64,000 bases of DNA, taken from contig JADGKB010000001.1 in NCBI GenBank assembly GCA_027604185.1, positions 1 to 64,000 on the forward strand, given 5' to 3'. Both the position numbers and the translations under genes were made by a program. This DNA comes from Boothiomyces macroporosus (taxonomy: Eukaryota; Chytridiomycota; Chytridiomycetes; Rhizophydiales; Terramycetaceae). The notes below the pieces were generated by a model that saw only the letters and a program-made list of their open reading frames with translations, made no database searches and had not been told where the DNA came from. How positions within the stretch are numbered: the stretch's first letter is position 1; each line of letters starts with the position of its first letter. Shown here piece by piece: positions 11,185 to 23,179 of the stretch.

Positions 11185-12059
11185 GAAAATAGGAAATAAA
11201 CGATAAATGAATAAACGTCATCGTTGAATCAAGACGTGATTTTCATGTTTCAAAAATTCTATTGCTAAAGCCAATTCAAATAACAGGCAAAATAAATGCT
11301 ATTCCAAGCGGATATTTCCACTATGGAAAGTAGCACCTGCCCACCTTCTATTGTCCCACACTTTCTTTCATGACCACAGGGCCCATTAGTACCCTTTGTA
11401 CCACACTGGCCGTTCAGAATCAAAATCGGAGCCTCGTCAATTGTAGTTATTATCCCTACAAATACAAATATGCCAGTAGAAAAATGCTCTGTTTTGAATC
11501 TATTTTCGTCCTGTTGTGGAAAACAGCAGGATTATACAAGGCGACTACCTGGTTATCTTGAAAGTCCTAATTAGGAAACTTAAATGAAATTGAGAAAGTG
11601 GTCACGCAACTACTTTTAGCCGCCGAAAATATGCAAGTTAAAAACGATGGAAACTATGGGCGATATCGGCTGAAGCAGTCATGTTTGGTATTGCATTGCC
11701 TTTGTTTTTCCATTTATCGCTTGCTTTCATTCATTGTCGGCAAAACTATTATGTGCTACAATATTTTTGTGTAACTCTCACAATTGATATGCACTGACCC
11801 CACCGCATAAAGGCTGACAAGATCCCATTGTTTCAATCCGTTGTAAACAAAACTAAAAGAGTATCCTTGTGATTGATATCGAAATACCATTGGTTGGCAG
11901 TGTAGTAAAACTAGTCTTCACAAATCAATGTTGGTTGCCGTTGTGGAGCCCAGCCCAACACGTTGCACGAATTAAAAGAAATTAAAAAAAAATAAAACCT
12001 AATATCTTACTATTAACTATATTACAGTGTAAAATCACTTCTTTCTATGGTATATCCTT
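11185..12059. other. Intergenic, 875 bp
   Basis: No supported gene. A 63-codon plus-strand ORF at 11370-11561 is compositionally unlike a conserved protein. The region contains the promoter of the membrane-protein gene and the 3' end of the zinc-finger gene. I found no tRNA or other RNA signature. Confidence 0.45.
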
Positions 12060-12740
12060 TTACAATTCTCTTTCTCTTTTGCAAGCAGCAACAGATTCAT
12101 GGCGATGCAGTGCATCCATTCTCGTAAACGTTTTGGAGCAGGTATTGCATTTGTATGGACGCACACCGAGGTGAATCCTTAAATGTCTTTTTAAATCATG
12201 GTTTCGCGAGAAAGTGGATGGGCAATGTTCGCACAAATACGGTTTAACTGGCTCCTTCTTTTCGTTTGGTGAAGGAGGAGGAGAGAGCGGGCATACATCC
12301 ATTTCCATTTGAATAGAGACTGTCGGGATGAGTGGTGAGGTAGATGATTGCTCACCAACGATTTCTTTTCTTGGAATAAAATGCTGTTTGATGTGAGGTT
12401 TGAATATATTGGCGTTCAATTCTAATTCGAAAATGAAATCTTGTGGTTTGACTACGAATTTCCAGGCATCATCTACATATTCATCTTCCATATCAGGAAG
12501 AAACCAAGAGTCAGAGGATTCGTAGCCAGAGTCGTAGCGACTGGAGATAGACGAGCAGACAGAGGACGCTGATGACATTGAATATAGGGACATTGCCGAT
12601 TGGTTATAGTGTGAAGAGAGAAAGGGTTTCGTTGTGATATTTATGAGAGTTCCCGAATCACCCAAAAACGGAATCGGTTTCATTGAATGTAGTACAAGAC
12701 TCGCATTGTTACATTTTGATTGGTCAGTTTCGAAATCCAT
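12060..12740 (-). CDS. C2H2 zinc-finger transcription factor (two fingers, Crz1-like)
   Basis: This 226-aa intronless ORF has a Ser-rich N-terminal half (residues 45-75, SMSSASSVCSSISSRY), an acidic patch (DMEDEYVDD) and two adjacent C-terminal C2H2 fingers: YLCEHCPSTF...HLRIH and YKCNTCSKTFTRMDALHRHE. The finger helix RNHDLKRHLRIH and the linker LGVRPY resemble fungal Crz1/PRZ1 calcineurin-responsive factors. I do not see a secure PxIxIT calcineurin docking site, so that link is only a resemblance. It is expected to bind DNA in the nucleus. Confidence 0.8.
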   Translation of the reverse strand: MDFETDQSKCNNASLVLHSMKPIPFLGDSGTLINITTKPFLSSHYNQSAMSLYSMSSASSVCSSISSRYDSGYESSDSWFLPDMEDEYVDDAWKFVVKPQDFIFELELNANIFKPHIKQHFIPRKEIVGEQSSTSPLIPTVSIQMEMDVCPLSPPPSPNEKKEPVKPYLCEHCPSTFSRNHDLKRHLRIHLGVRPYKCNTCSKTFTRMDALHRHESVAACKREREL

Positions 12741-13159
12741 TTTTTGTGTTCAATAAGAAGTGGTTACAATGGCAAAGAATGATATTAATCTCGAAAAGAG
12801 AGATTCGTATGAATGGGTGATTTAAGGCGCACACTGTGTGGAGCCTCTGGTGGTCATACGTGGAATTTTTTAATTTTCGTTTTCGCTCAGTTCTTTGAAT
12901 GCTCCTCCTAGACGGCAAACCTGGGCCCCAATAAATCTTTAGAAACGTTGCAGAAAGGTACTCTAGCCTAGCAATACAATAGAAATAATAACTCGACGAT
13001 TGCTACCGTGCAACTAATTGGTCATTCATTTCCAGCGTATGGTCGCTTCCTAATGATTCGCCTTTATGGTGCGGCTAGATTTAGCGCATCACTTTATCAA
13101 TTGATGGTTGAGCATCCAACATTTGTTATTTTTTTTCTTGATTTCTGTTTTTTTAAAAA
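12741..13159. other. Divergent intergenic region, 419 bp
   Basis: This separates the divergent zinc-finger and derlin genes and so should hold both promoters. No gene or RNA is recognised. A 64-codon ORF at 12724-12918 overlaps the zinc-finger start and looks fortuitous. Confidence 0.45.
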
Positions 13160-14044
13160 ATGCTAATCAGCCAGCTATATTACCACCCTTTGGGGCTCCA
13201 GGATATACTCGCAACCAGCAAGAAATCTCCAAAGCTAAAGGGAGGAGCTCAGATATCTCCCCTGACTCCATTCATTTGGCAAGCAAAGAAACAAATACGA
13301 AAAATCGCTAAAGAGTCCCCAATCACATTTATTCAAATTGGGCTTGGAATAACGATTCACTTGATATCGCTGACAACTTTGATTTCACCTACAAAGCTCC
13401 TGTTTCACTCAAAGTTGCTGGAAAATCCTGCTAATTCGTATCGCGTACTAACGTCATTCTTGGTATTGGGGACTACATTATTTGACGTCGGAAAGAGGTC
13501 TCTGAGTTTGTTTTACACTCAAGCTCCTCTGGAAGCAATGTTTGATCAACCGTTAAAGCCGCCTGGAAGATACCCCGAAGAAGAAGATGACGAAAAGTTT
13601 GTATTAGGCAAGCCAAACTTTAGGTTCTTGACTATGCAGTTAATGATGATGGGTATGATCGTTTCTATTGAAACACTTGTATTTCCAAATTTCAACCTCA
13701 CCAAAAAGGGGGGCATTATAAAGGTATTTCCATATACTCTTTATCCTATTCTCGAACATGCTATCCAGTGGATGTGGGCCATGTGCACGGATGAAAGACA
13801 AACAGTTGCGATTGCTGGATTCATCAGATTAGAGCCAGTTCTTGTACCGTTAGCTATGTGGGCGTTATCAGGCTTTGATAACGGCGTGTCTTTATTAAAG
13901 GGCTTGGCTGTAGCTGTTAGTGTTGGCCAAGTGCTACAAATCAAGAGATGGAATGGCGAAGATGCTGTTTCATGGTTCGCTTACATTTCAAAGTCCTGGT
14001 ACAAGTGGACTAGAAAGCAAATTGATATTATGCAATCAAAATAA
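13160..14044 (+). CDS. Derlin/Der1-like ER membrane protein
   Basis: Derlins are rhomboid-fold, catalytically inactive ER proteins that work with Cdc48/p97 in ER-associated degradation. The 294-aa intronless ORF shows the family layout: SPITFIQIGLGITIHL (TM1), LLFHSKLLENPANSYRVLTS (the derlin N-x-x-x-WRxxT-like loop, here YRVLTS), then several membrane segments. The C-terminal pair GFDNGVSLLKGLAVAVSVGQ matches the conserved derlin GxxxGxxxG-type helix. An N-terminal extension of about 50 residues precedes TM1. The acidic loop PEEEDDEKF between TM2 and TM3 is unusual. The stop overlaps AATAAA. The family call is based on pattern and order, so it is good but not certain. Confidence 0.7.
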   Translation: MLISQLYYHPLGLQDILATSKKSPKLKGGAQISPLTPFIWQAKKQIRKIAKESPITFIQIGLGITIHLISLTTLISPTKLLFHSKLLENPANSYRVLTSFLVLGTTLFDVGKRSLSLFYTQAPLEAMFDQPLKPPGRYPEEEDDEKFVLGKPNFRFLTMQLMMMGMIVSIETLVFPNFNLTKKGGIIKVFPYTLYPILEHAIQWMWAMCTDERQTVAIAGFIRLEPVLVPLAMWALSGFDNGVSLLKGLAVAVSVGQVLQIKRWNGEDAVSWFAYISKSWYKWTRKQIDIMQSK

Positions 14045-14230
14045 AACAATGTACGTTTAATAACTCTATTTTCTCCCTACCGTTCAATCTACTTTCTAAC
14101 TGGGCACTCTACCGGTAACAGAACTAGGCACTTTATAATCTAGGTTTAGAAACCCCTTCATTATTGCCATAGACCCGGTTCACCCAAGTGGCTTTCGTCA
14201 TGGGAACTACGTGAAAAAGTTTTCAATTCA

Positions 14231-17200
14231 ATGGAAAAGGTGAAGAGAGTTGAAATCACCCCGTTGAACTTTCTTACTATTGAGTGGATTACCCCCTTGA
14301 TGTTTCTAGGAGCAAGGAAACCCCTTGAACAGAGTGATTTGTATGACTTGGCAGAAGCCAATCAAGCCGATCATCTTTCAAGACTTCTAGATCCATTTTG
14401 GAAAGATGTCCAAGCTAAAATAAAACCATCTTTGATCAAAACTGTCGCTAAACATTATGGTACCAGAGCTGTGGTTGGTCTCACTCTCCAATTATTGTCC
14501 GTAGGTTGCTTACTAACATTCCCCACCTTTGTCGAGCAAATCTTACTGTTCTTGCAACCAGGGTATCCCCATCAAGACCTGTACATTCACAGTGGTATTG
14601 GCATCTCATTTGTTATTGCTCTTCTGCAACTTGGAAAAACACTCTTTGAAAAAACCTGTCAACAGATTTTCTATTCAATCCAAGTGGACATCAAAGCAAT
14701 CTTGATTGGAGCGGTGTACGAAAAATCATTACGACTCTCGCGATCTAGCTCAAATAAATACACACAAGGAAAAATATTAAACTTGATCAATGTGGATTCT
14801 GAAAAGATTTCAAAATCAGTCGCGCAGTTTCCTCAATTAGCGGCTTCACCAGTAACTATCGTCGTCTCATTGATTCTATTGGGATTTAGGATTTCTTACA
14901 CGGTACTAGGTGGAACAGCAATGTTGATCATCATACTGATGCTTCAATCTAGAGTGGTTCAGTATATTGGGAAATATCAAAAGCAATTCTTGGGATACGG
15001 AGATAAGCGGCTAAAAGCTGTGCGTGAATTGCTTTATGGGATCAAGATTATCAAATATCGTGCTTTGGAGAATTACTTTAACGAAAGAATTGGTAAAATT
15101 AGAGATAGTCAGTTACAAGTATTGAAATCCTTCAACCTACTCCAGGTATTATTCATGGGAATGGTAGAAATCGCACCGATATCCATGGTAATCTATCTCT
15201 AATCCAGCCAATCACTGCTTTTTTGATTTATTCAGCAACAAATGGTGATATCTCTCCGCAGACTATATTTCCTGCTCTTTTATTGTTCAATAACTTGGCA
15301 AAGCCAATGATGGTTATCCCCCAAGTTTTCAATTCTCTGATGATGGCCAAAGTATCGTGGATCCGATTAGAAGAATTTCTATGTGCTGAAGAATATCAAG
15401 AGATAAAGATTATGCAAACAGAATCTGATATGGATAACCATATTGAAATTAAATCTGGCTGTTTTCAATGGGAAAAATTGAACTTGCCAGTAAATGGCAG
15501 AAGAGAACAGCCAAAAATCATTGGGATTGTACCAAAAGATGAATCACAAGTTACTGTAGCCCCAGAGTTGAAGGACGGCTTCAAACTCGACAACATCAGC
15601 ATTTCGGTAAAGAAAGGGGCCAAGGTTGCCATAGTTGGGCCGGTAGGTGCTGGAAAGTCCTCGCTGCTTAGTGCCATCATTGGCGAAATGCCCAAGCTGG
15701 CGGGCGATGTCAGCATTGGCGGAAGACTCGCATACTGCTCCCAACAGCCGTGGATCCTCACTGACACGATTGAAGGGAATATAGTGTTCAACAGCGAGCT
15801 CGACCAAGACCGGCTTGACGCCATTCTCGAAGCTACAGGGCTCGACAAGGACATGAAGCAGTTCCCGGCAGGCGCAAAGACGGGGATCGGAGAGAAGGGT
15901 GTCAACCTGTCTGGCGGGCAAAAGGCCAGGGTGTCTCTCGCGAGAGCCATGTACCAGGACGCCGATATTGTGATTCTAGACGATCCAATCAGTGCGTTGG
16001 ACGCACAGGTTGGACGCAAGGTCTTTACAGACGCACTGAAGCGGTACATGCACGACAAGACTGTTATCCTGGTGACGCACCAACTCCATTTCCTCCCTGA
16101 GGTAGATCACATCATCGTGCTCGACAATGGCAAGATTGCCGAACAGGGCAGCTTCAAAGAGCTCATGGCGAGTGGCAAGTCACTATCAGAAATGATGCAG
16201 AACTATGCTATTGACCACGAAGATGAAAGCAAAACGGAAAAGAAAGTTAAAGAAGACAGTGATGGGAAAAAAGAAGACAAAGCAGAAATCATTGTGGCAG
16301 AAGACCAAGAGAGGGGTGTGATCAACTTTGATGTGTATTTCCATTACTTTGAAAATGCTGGTGGTATGAAATTTATTATTTCCGTCGCTGTAACAGGAGT
16401 TTTGAGTGCCATCTCGCAAGTTATCAATAATCTTTGGCTTTCTTGGTGGACTAGGTAATCATCTTTTAATCTAGCAACAAATTCAAGCTCGATCAAAACA
16501 GTTATATGTGGATATATGGAGCATTAGGAATTGGTCAGTTCTTGACCTTAATTGTATTAATTTCAACTCTTATCATTGGCTCATATGTTGCATGTAAGGT
16601 GTACCACAAAAAGGCTCTAACTAGTTTATTGCGAGCGCCAATGGGATTCTTTGATTCACAGCCGGTTGGAAGAATTTTGAACAGAATGTCAAAAGATATC
16701 GAAAGTATGGATCAGGAAATCTGGATTATGATCTATTTAGTTGTTCTGTCCTTAACTTCTTTGGCCTCTTCAATTGGATTATTGATTTATGTAGACTATA
16801 GACTCTTAGGTATACTTCATTAACGATAGCAATTATCGTTCCACTAGTCATTTTATTCTACTTCATGATCATTTATTTCCAAAGGTCCAATCGCGAATTC
16901 AAAAGATTTGAATCAACAAACAGATCTCCTTTATATTCACATGTTAGCGAGACCATGGCTGGTATTGCTACTGTCAAAGCTTATGGAGTTGAAAGACAAT
17001 TCATTGAAAAGGAAAGAAGGTTAATCAATGAAAGTAATATCCCAACTTTCCTCAGACTATTTGCTTCTACTTGGATTGCTATGCGTATGGAAATGCTTAC
17101 CAGTTTAATGACTTTGATGTTGTGTCTTCTTGGAACGGTATTTGGGAATGACCCTTCACTAATCGGTTTGGCATTAACTTATACCGTTACATTTGCTGGA

Positions 17201-18103
17201 TTATTGAGTTTGTTGCTCATGGCGTCAACTCAATTAGAAAATGCCTTCAACTCTGTTGAAAGACTATCAGTGTATTGTGAAAAGCTTCCAATGGAAGGTG
17301 CCGTAAAGAAAGAAACCGATCCAAGCTTGGAGCAGTGGCCCTCGGTCGGAAGCATTGAATTCAGAAACATTGTGATGGCATATCCGTCTCGGCCCGACTT
17401 GCCTGTGCTCAAAGACATTTCCTTTGGGATCAAAGCGGGAGAAAAGGTTGGTATCATTGGCCGCACGGGGTCAGGAAAGTCCAGCTTGATGACTGCGCTC
17501 TTCAGAATAGTTGAGCTGTCCAGCGGCTCTATCGTCATCGACGGCGTGGACATTTCATCGATCGGACTCGACGCTCTCCGCAAAAGCATCCAGATCATTC
17601 CGCAGGAGCCAGTGCTGTTCACCGGCACAATCAGGGACAACCTCGATGTCGAGGCACTGTACTCCGACCCTGAAATCTGGGAGATCCTCGGGCTGATTGG
17701 ACTAAAGGACTATGTGTCGTCGCTCACGGAAAGGCTGGACAGCCCAGTTGCTGAGAATGGAGAGAATCTGTCGGTTGGACAGCGCCAGCTCATCTGTCTT
17801 GGACGAGCTATCCTGCTGAAGCCCCGCATATTGATCATGGACGAAGCCACGGCGTCGGTTGATGCAGAGGCAGACAAGCTGATCCAGGCATCGCTGAAAT
17901 CGCACTTTGCCAACACGACGGTGCTGTCGATTGCCCACCGCCTAAACACAATCGCCGACTTTGACCGGGTGCTGGTTCTGGAGTATGGCGAAAAGAAGGA
18001 ATACGACACTCCACACGCTTTGCTTTCCAATCCGTCCAGTCTGTTCTCTCAACTAGCTGGAGCTACTGGCGCTACTAATGCAGCGGGGCCAAGGTTGCCA
18101 TAG
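14231..18103 (+). CDS. ABCC (MRP-type) ABC transporter, short form
   Basis: This is an ATP-driven exporter of organic anions or conjugates. Exons are 14231-15187, 15208-16454, 16475-16809 and 16830-18103, with three 20-nt introns. The layout is TMD1-NBD1-TMD2-NBD2 without the extra TMD0, as in ABCC4-like members. NBD1 has Walker A GPVGAGKSS, signature LSGGQ and Walker B VILDDP with the ABCC-typical Asp in place of the catalytic Glu. NBD2 has GRTGSGKSS, LSVGQRQL and ILIMDEATASVD. The coding sequence runs straight into a duplicated copy at 18085. The natural C-terminal tail, seen after the second copy, is replaced here by a few out-of-frame residues (GPRLP) and a stop at 18103 (1,270 aa). Function may still be intact because both NBDs are complete. 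Confidence 0.9.
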
Positions 18104-20553
18104 TTGGGCCGGTAGGTGCTGGAAAGTCCTCGCTGCTTAGTGCCATCATTGGCGAAATGCCCAAGCTGGCGGGCGATGTCAGCATTGGCGGAAGACTCGC
18201 ATACTGCTCCCAACAGCCGTGGATCCTCACTGACACGATTGAAGGGAATATAGTGTTCAACAGCGAGCTCGACCAAGACCGGCTTGACGCCATTCTCGAA
18301 GCTACAGGGCTCGACAAGGACATGAAGCAGTTCCCGGCAGGCGCAAAGACGGGGATCGGAGAGAAGGGTGTCAACCTGTCTGGCGGGCAAAAGGCCAGGG
18401 TGTCTCTCGCGAGAGCCATGTACCAGGACGCCGATATTGTGATTCTAGACGATCCAATCAGTGCGTTGGACGCACAGGTTGGACGCAAGGTCTTTACAGA
18501 CGCACTGAAGCGGTACATGCACGACAAGACTGTTATCCTGGTGACGCACCAACTCCATTTCCTCCCTGAGGTAGATCACATCATCGTGCTCGACAATGGC
18601 AAGATTGCCGAACAGGGCAGCTTCAAAGAGCTCATGGCGAGTGGCAAGTCACTATCAGAAATGATGCAGAACTATGCTATTGACCACGAAGATGAAAGCA
18701 AAACGGAAAAGAAAGTTAAAGAAGACAGTGATGGGAAAAAAGAAGACAAAGCAGAAATCATTGTGGCAGAAGACCAAGAGAGGGGTGTGATCAACTTTGA
18801 TGTGTATTTCCATTACTTTGAAAATGCTGGTGGTATGAAATTTATTATTTCCGTCGCTGTAACAGGAGTTTTGAGTGCCATCTCGCAAGTTATCAATAAT
18901 CTTTGGCTTTCTTGGTGGACTAGGTAATCATCTTTTAATCTAGCAACAAATTCAAGCTCGATCAAAACAGTTATATGTGGATATATGGAGCATTAGGAAT
19001 TGGTCAGTTCTTGACCTTAATTGTATTAATTTCAACTCTTATCATTGGCTCATATGTTGCATGTAAGGTGTACCACAAAAAGGCTCTAACTAGTTTATTG
19101 CGAGCGCCAATGGGATTCTTTGATTCACAGCCGGTTGGAAGAATTTTGAACAGAATGTCAAAAGATATCGAAAGTATGGATCAGGAAATCTGGATTATGA
19201 TCTATTTAGTTGTTCTGTCCTTAACTTCTTTGGCCTCTTCAATTGGATTATTGATTTATGTAGACTATAGACTCTTAGGTATACTTCATTAACGATAGCA
19301 ATTATCGTTCCACTAGTCATTTTATTCTACTTCATGATCATTTATTTCCAAAGGTCCAATCGCGAATTCAAAAGATTTGAATCAACAAACAGATCTCCTT
19401 TATATTCACATGTTAGCGAGACCATGGCTGGTATTGCTACTGTCAAAGCTTATGGAGTTGAAAGACAATTCATTGAAAAGGAAAGAAGGTTAATCAATGA
19501 AAGTAATATCCCAACTTTCCTCAGACTATTTGCTTCTACTTGGATTGCTATGCGTATGGAAATGCTTACCAGTTTAATGACTTTGATGTTGTGTCTTCTT
19601 GGAACGGTATTTGGGAATGACCCTTCACTAATCGGTTTGGCATTAACTTATACCGTTACATTTGCTGGATTATTGAGTTTGTTGCTCATGGCGTCAACTC
19701 AATTAGAAAATGCCTTCAACTCTGTTGAAAGACTATCAGTGTATTGTGAAAAGCTTCCAATGGAAGGTGCCGTAAAGAAAGAAACCGATCCAAGCTTGGA
19801 GCAGTGGCCCTCGGTCGGAAGCATTGAATTCAGAAACATTGTGATGGCATATCCGTCTCGGCCCGACTTGCCTGTGCTCAAAGACATTTCCTTTGGGATC
19901 AAAGCGGGAGAAAAGGTTGGTATCATTGGCCGCACGGGGTCAGGAAAGTCCAGCTTGATGACTGCGCTCTTCAGAATAGTTGAGCTGTCCAGCGGCTCTA
20001 TCGTCATCGACGGCGTGGACATTTCATCGATCGGACTCGACGCTCTCCGCAAAAGCATCCAGATCATTCCGCAGGAGCCAGTGCTGTTCACCGGCACAAT
20101 CAGGGACAACCTCGATGTCGAGGCACTGTACTCCGACCCTGAAATCTGGGAGATCCTCGGGCTGATTGGACTAAAGGACTATGTGTCGTCGCTCACGGAA
20201 AGGCTGGACAGCCCAGTTGCTGAGAATGGAGAGAATCTGTCGGTTGGACAGCGCCAGCTCATCTGTCTTGGACGAGCTATCCTGCTGAAGCCCCGCATAT
20301 TGATCATGGACGAAGCCACGGCGTCGGTTGATGCAGAGGCAGACAAGCTGATCCAGGCATCGCTGAAATCGCACTTTGCCAACACGACGGTGCTGTCGAT
20401 TGCCCACCGCCTAAACACAATCGCCGACTTTGACCGGGTGCTGGTTCTGGAGTATGGCGAAAAGAAGGAATACGACACTCCACACGCTTTGCTTTCCAAT
20501 CCGTCCAGTCTGTTCTCTCAACTAGCTGGAGCTACTGGCGCTACTAATGCAGC
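15616..20553 (+). repeat. Perfect tandem duplication of 2,469 bp inside the ABC gene
   Basis: Unit 1 is 15616-18084 and unit 2 is 18085-20553, with an offset of exactly 2,469 bp. Every stretch compared is the same, including the two introns and all translated shadow frames. The unit starts just before NBD1 Walker A and ends a few residues before the natural C-terminus. The bases flanking the breakpoint differ from the unit ends, so there is no microhomology. It is either a very recent event or an assembly artefact. Confidence 0.9.
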
Positions 20554-20596
20554 CCTCCTACGTGACATTGCTAAAGACAAACATAATACAAAATAA
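18085..20596 (+). pseudogene. Truncated second copy of the ABC transporter
   Basis: This copy starts at the NBD1 Walker A and so lacks its own promoter, ATG, TMD1 and the first part of NBD1. It retains TMD2, NBD2 and the original C-terminal end (ALLRDIAKDKHNTK, stop at 20596 overlapping AATAAA). Introns map to 18924-18943 and 19279-19298. The junction is out of frame with copy 1: the frame from copy 1 stops at 18103, so no read-through fusion is made. The first internal ATG (18157) lies after Walker A, so a product from it would have a defective NBD1. I treat it as non-functional unless the assembly is wrong, in which case this is the true 3' end of the gene above. Confidence 0.8.
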
Positions 20597-20649
20597 AGTG
20601 GCTAAATTTGATAGCGAATTTGATCTAATTGAAACAAATTTATTGATAC

Positions 20650-21768
20650 TTATGCAGAGAATCTAGAATCAGCAGTTGGGCAGAATGGTTGCAAAGGAGC
20701 CTTTGGATCTACCAAAGTAGATTTCTGTTCAAAAGGCAAAAACATATTATTCCTAATATTAAACCTAGTTTACCATGAACCAACGGCCATAATCTGATGG
20801 GCTTGTACATTTGGGTGGAAACAATCAACATCTGAAATGTAGTCCAAAGTCCAGTCTTGAAGATGAACACCTGTGAATAAAGGATCGACAATCAATAGGA
20901 AATTGTCATTGTTTTCGGCGAGATAGTCTTGTCTAATGTTCAATAGACGTTGGTTGTATTCGTCTACCAAGTTATCCATTGATCTTCTAGTTGAATCACC
21001 GAATGGCCATGGTTGGTATGCACACGAACATTCAATACCGAATCCAAAAGCTCGGAGTGTTGCACAATGCTGGCTGTTTTTAGTCAATGTTTCGATTCCA
21101 GAGACTTTGAATTGTTGGTGAACGTTAACAATCAATTTTGGGATTTGGTGCTTGAGTTCCCAGATTACTTCACGCATGGTTTCTTCGAAAGCGTCAGGGG
21201 ACAAGACACTTTTACCCAAGATTGGTAGGCAGCCTAAGCAATCGTCGTTACTACCGATAAACAAATTCAAGAGCTTGTAGTCGTTGACCATGTCGACACT
21301 TGGAGATTGGTGCATTTGAGCTACTAGCCAATTTACTTCGTCCATCAAGTTCATTGCCAAAGCACCAGAACGAGCAGCGTTAAAGTGGTCAAGCTCTGGC
21401 TTGTATTGGAACGGAGGACATAATGGGCCGTAGCATATGTTGACAATATGTTTTCCAACAGATGCACCAACCACGTTTGGATTGTATTGTTTAACAAAGT
21501 TGGCAATTGTAATAGCTCCATCGTCACCACCCATGGACCATGAGACACCTCTGTCTTCATCTAAATTGTGTATATCTATAGGTTGTTTTGGATCGGCTAA
21601 CCCTTTTGCTCCAAATCCAGCAGTAATAGAGTCTCCAATAGCAGCAATAACTTTAATATCATCTGGTCTAACGTCTCTAATATTTGCTGGAGGAGAAGAT
21701 CTGGCTGGAAGCGATGGACAGGTAGACAGGACAGTGTTAACAAGGGCAAAGACAATTGGAGTAATCAT
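20650..21768 (-). CDS. Secreted SGNH/GDSL lipase, phospholipase B1-like
   Basis: Phospholipase B-type SGNH hydrolases release fatty acids from phospholipids outside the cell. Coding order is 21768-20774, a 21-nt intron, then 20752-20650 (365 aa). A signal peptide is likely (MITPIVFALVNTVLSTC). Family blocks are present: block I AIGDSITAGFGA with the nucleophile Ser, a Gly in SVGKH, block III FIGSNDDC, and block V DCFHPNVQAH with the catalytic Asp and His. Splicing yields MAVGSWNNMFLPF, which matches the WNNM motif that follows block V in PLB1 proteins, confirming the intron. The order and spacing fit PLB1 well. Confidence 0.88.
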
Positions 21769-23179
21769 TGTTCAATTACTCCTTTTGATTGAATTTATAC
21801 CTGCAATGTTCATCGTACTGCAAGTCATATGGTTATTTGTACTTGACTGTCTTTTTACTTTCTCGTCCGGATGTCAATGCTCCAGACGCAAGTAATCCAT
21901 TTTCGTAGTAATAACTCCGCGTTTCTGTATCACTGTATCGCGGATATCCATTATTCAATTTCATATAAACGGGTGTTTTATGGTTAATCTGATTTCATAT
22001 TTTTATAACAGTGCAGAGTGCGGTGGGAAGGCGGACCGTAGTTTACCTGTCACGCAAAGAGCAAAAGTTGAATTTTTGAAATACAAGATTAATCTCAATG
22101 TTTCCCCGGAGCGGTGAAATTAAAGCTTACCGGGACACGATAAAGATAAGTTTAGATTGTATGTATAGGCTAATTTCATACGTATGGCACGAGAAATACT
22201 TTGGTCTATTTGAACACCGTCCACCACTCCACCGCCGTTTTCGAAAAATCATTGTTTCCAAGTATTCAAGGTTTTAGAGCAGATCTGTGTAATAAGAGAT
22301 GATGAATCATTAATATGCACCAATATCTTGTTGACTATGCTTCATTATTCTATTCATTTATCATTTATGGGCATCATTAATTTAGCCATAATTAGGCACG
22401 AGATCCGATTAGATCAGAGCGTGTCTGTGGTCCGAATCATTTGATTCACACGACCACTTTTCCAACTAGACAATTCAAAAACAATAAAGTATTTATTAAT
22501 CAACTGCTTTTGGTTTAATGGTAAACATGTATTAAATACTATTGCTGGTGAATAGAAGGCCAATTAATTAAAATAGCATAATCAAAATTTTTTTCAAATC
22601 TGGGGTTTATGCTAAACTTTACATGACATGGTTTATGCTAATATCCAAGGCGGAATTACTCTGTAGTTACACTAAGAATAGTGATCACACGACCAGTTCC
22701 AGTTCCGCCTCCACTTTATGATTTGTACCTTAAAATTTCAATTCAATATTCAATCTGTTTCTTCAATCAGTCCAGTTCATATGAAAAGGGATGTAGTTTT
22801 GTCTTTATTTCTACTGTGAAATATTGTCTGTGATCTGGGTCATTGTTGCACTACATCCAATACGTGCATGGCAAGTGCTACTCTAGTTATTCTGGCTAAT
22901 TACCAGTTTACAATAAAGAGCCAATACCAAACAGATGAGAAAGTCTAAGATCAAAGAGCAATTATATCAAAGATGAATACTAGACTATAAATTTTAGACC
23001 ATTAATAATATACAAGACTATAAAAGACTATGCTCGTTAAATAGACCATTAATAATATACAAGACTATAAAAGACTATGCTCGTTTAATAGACTATAAAT
23101 AAAATAATAGACTACTAATGCAATTGGTTTATCAAAACAAAAAAAAAGAAAAAAAATTGTTTGACCAAATCTAATTACA
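21769..23179. other. Long intergenic region, about 1.4 kb
   Basis: No gene is supported on either strand. It separates the divergent lipase and ZNHIT2 genes and contains AT-rich stretches and a direct repeat near its right end. A plus-strand ORF at 21437-21895 overlaps the lipase and is a shadow. I saw no tRNA or rRNA. Confidence 0.5.
22995..23085. repeat. 44-bp direct repeat, two copies
   Basis: A 44-bp sequence containing AAGACTATAAAAGACTATGC occurs at 22995-23038 and again at 23042-23085 without difference. Shorter TAGACTATAAAT-like relatives flank both sides. It lies about 95 bp upstream of the ZNHIT2 start. Confidence 0.85.

Noticed and set aside
11370..11561. 63-codon plus-strand ORF
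   Set aside because: No homology, no intron pattern, and the composition is not protein-like.
15465..20499. Long minus-strand ORFs across the ABC gene
   Set aside because: They are shadows caused by the GC-rich codon pattern of the NBDs and repeat in both duplicate units.
22995..23085. Possible CRISPR-like or transposon terminal repeat
   Set aside because: Only two adjacent direct copies, no spacers, no inverted ends and no transposase nearby.
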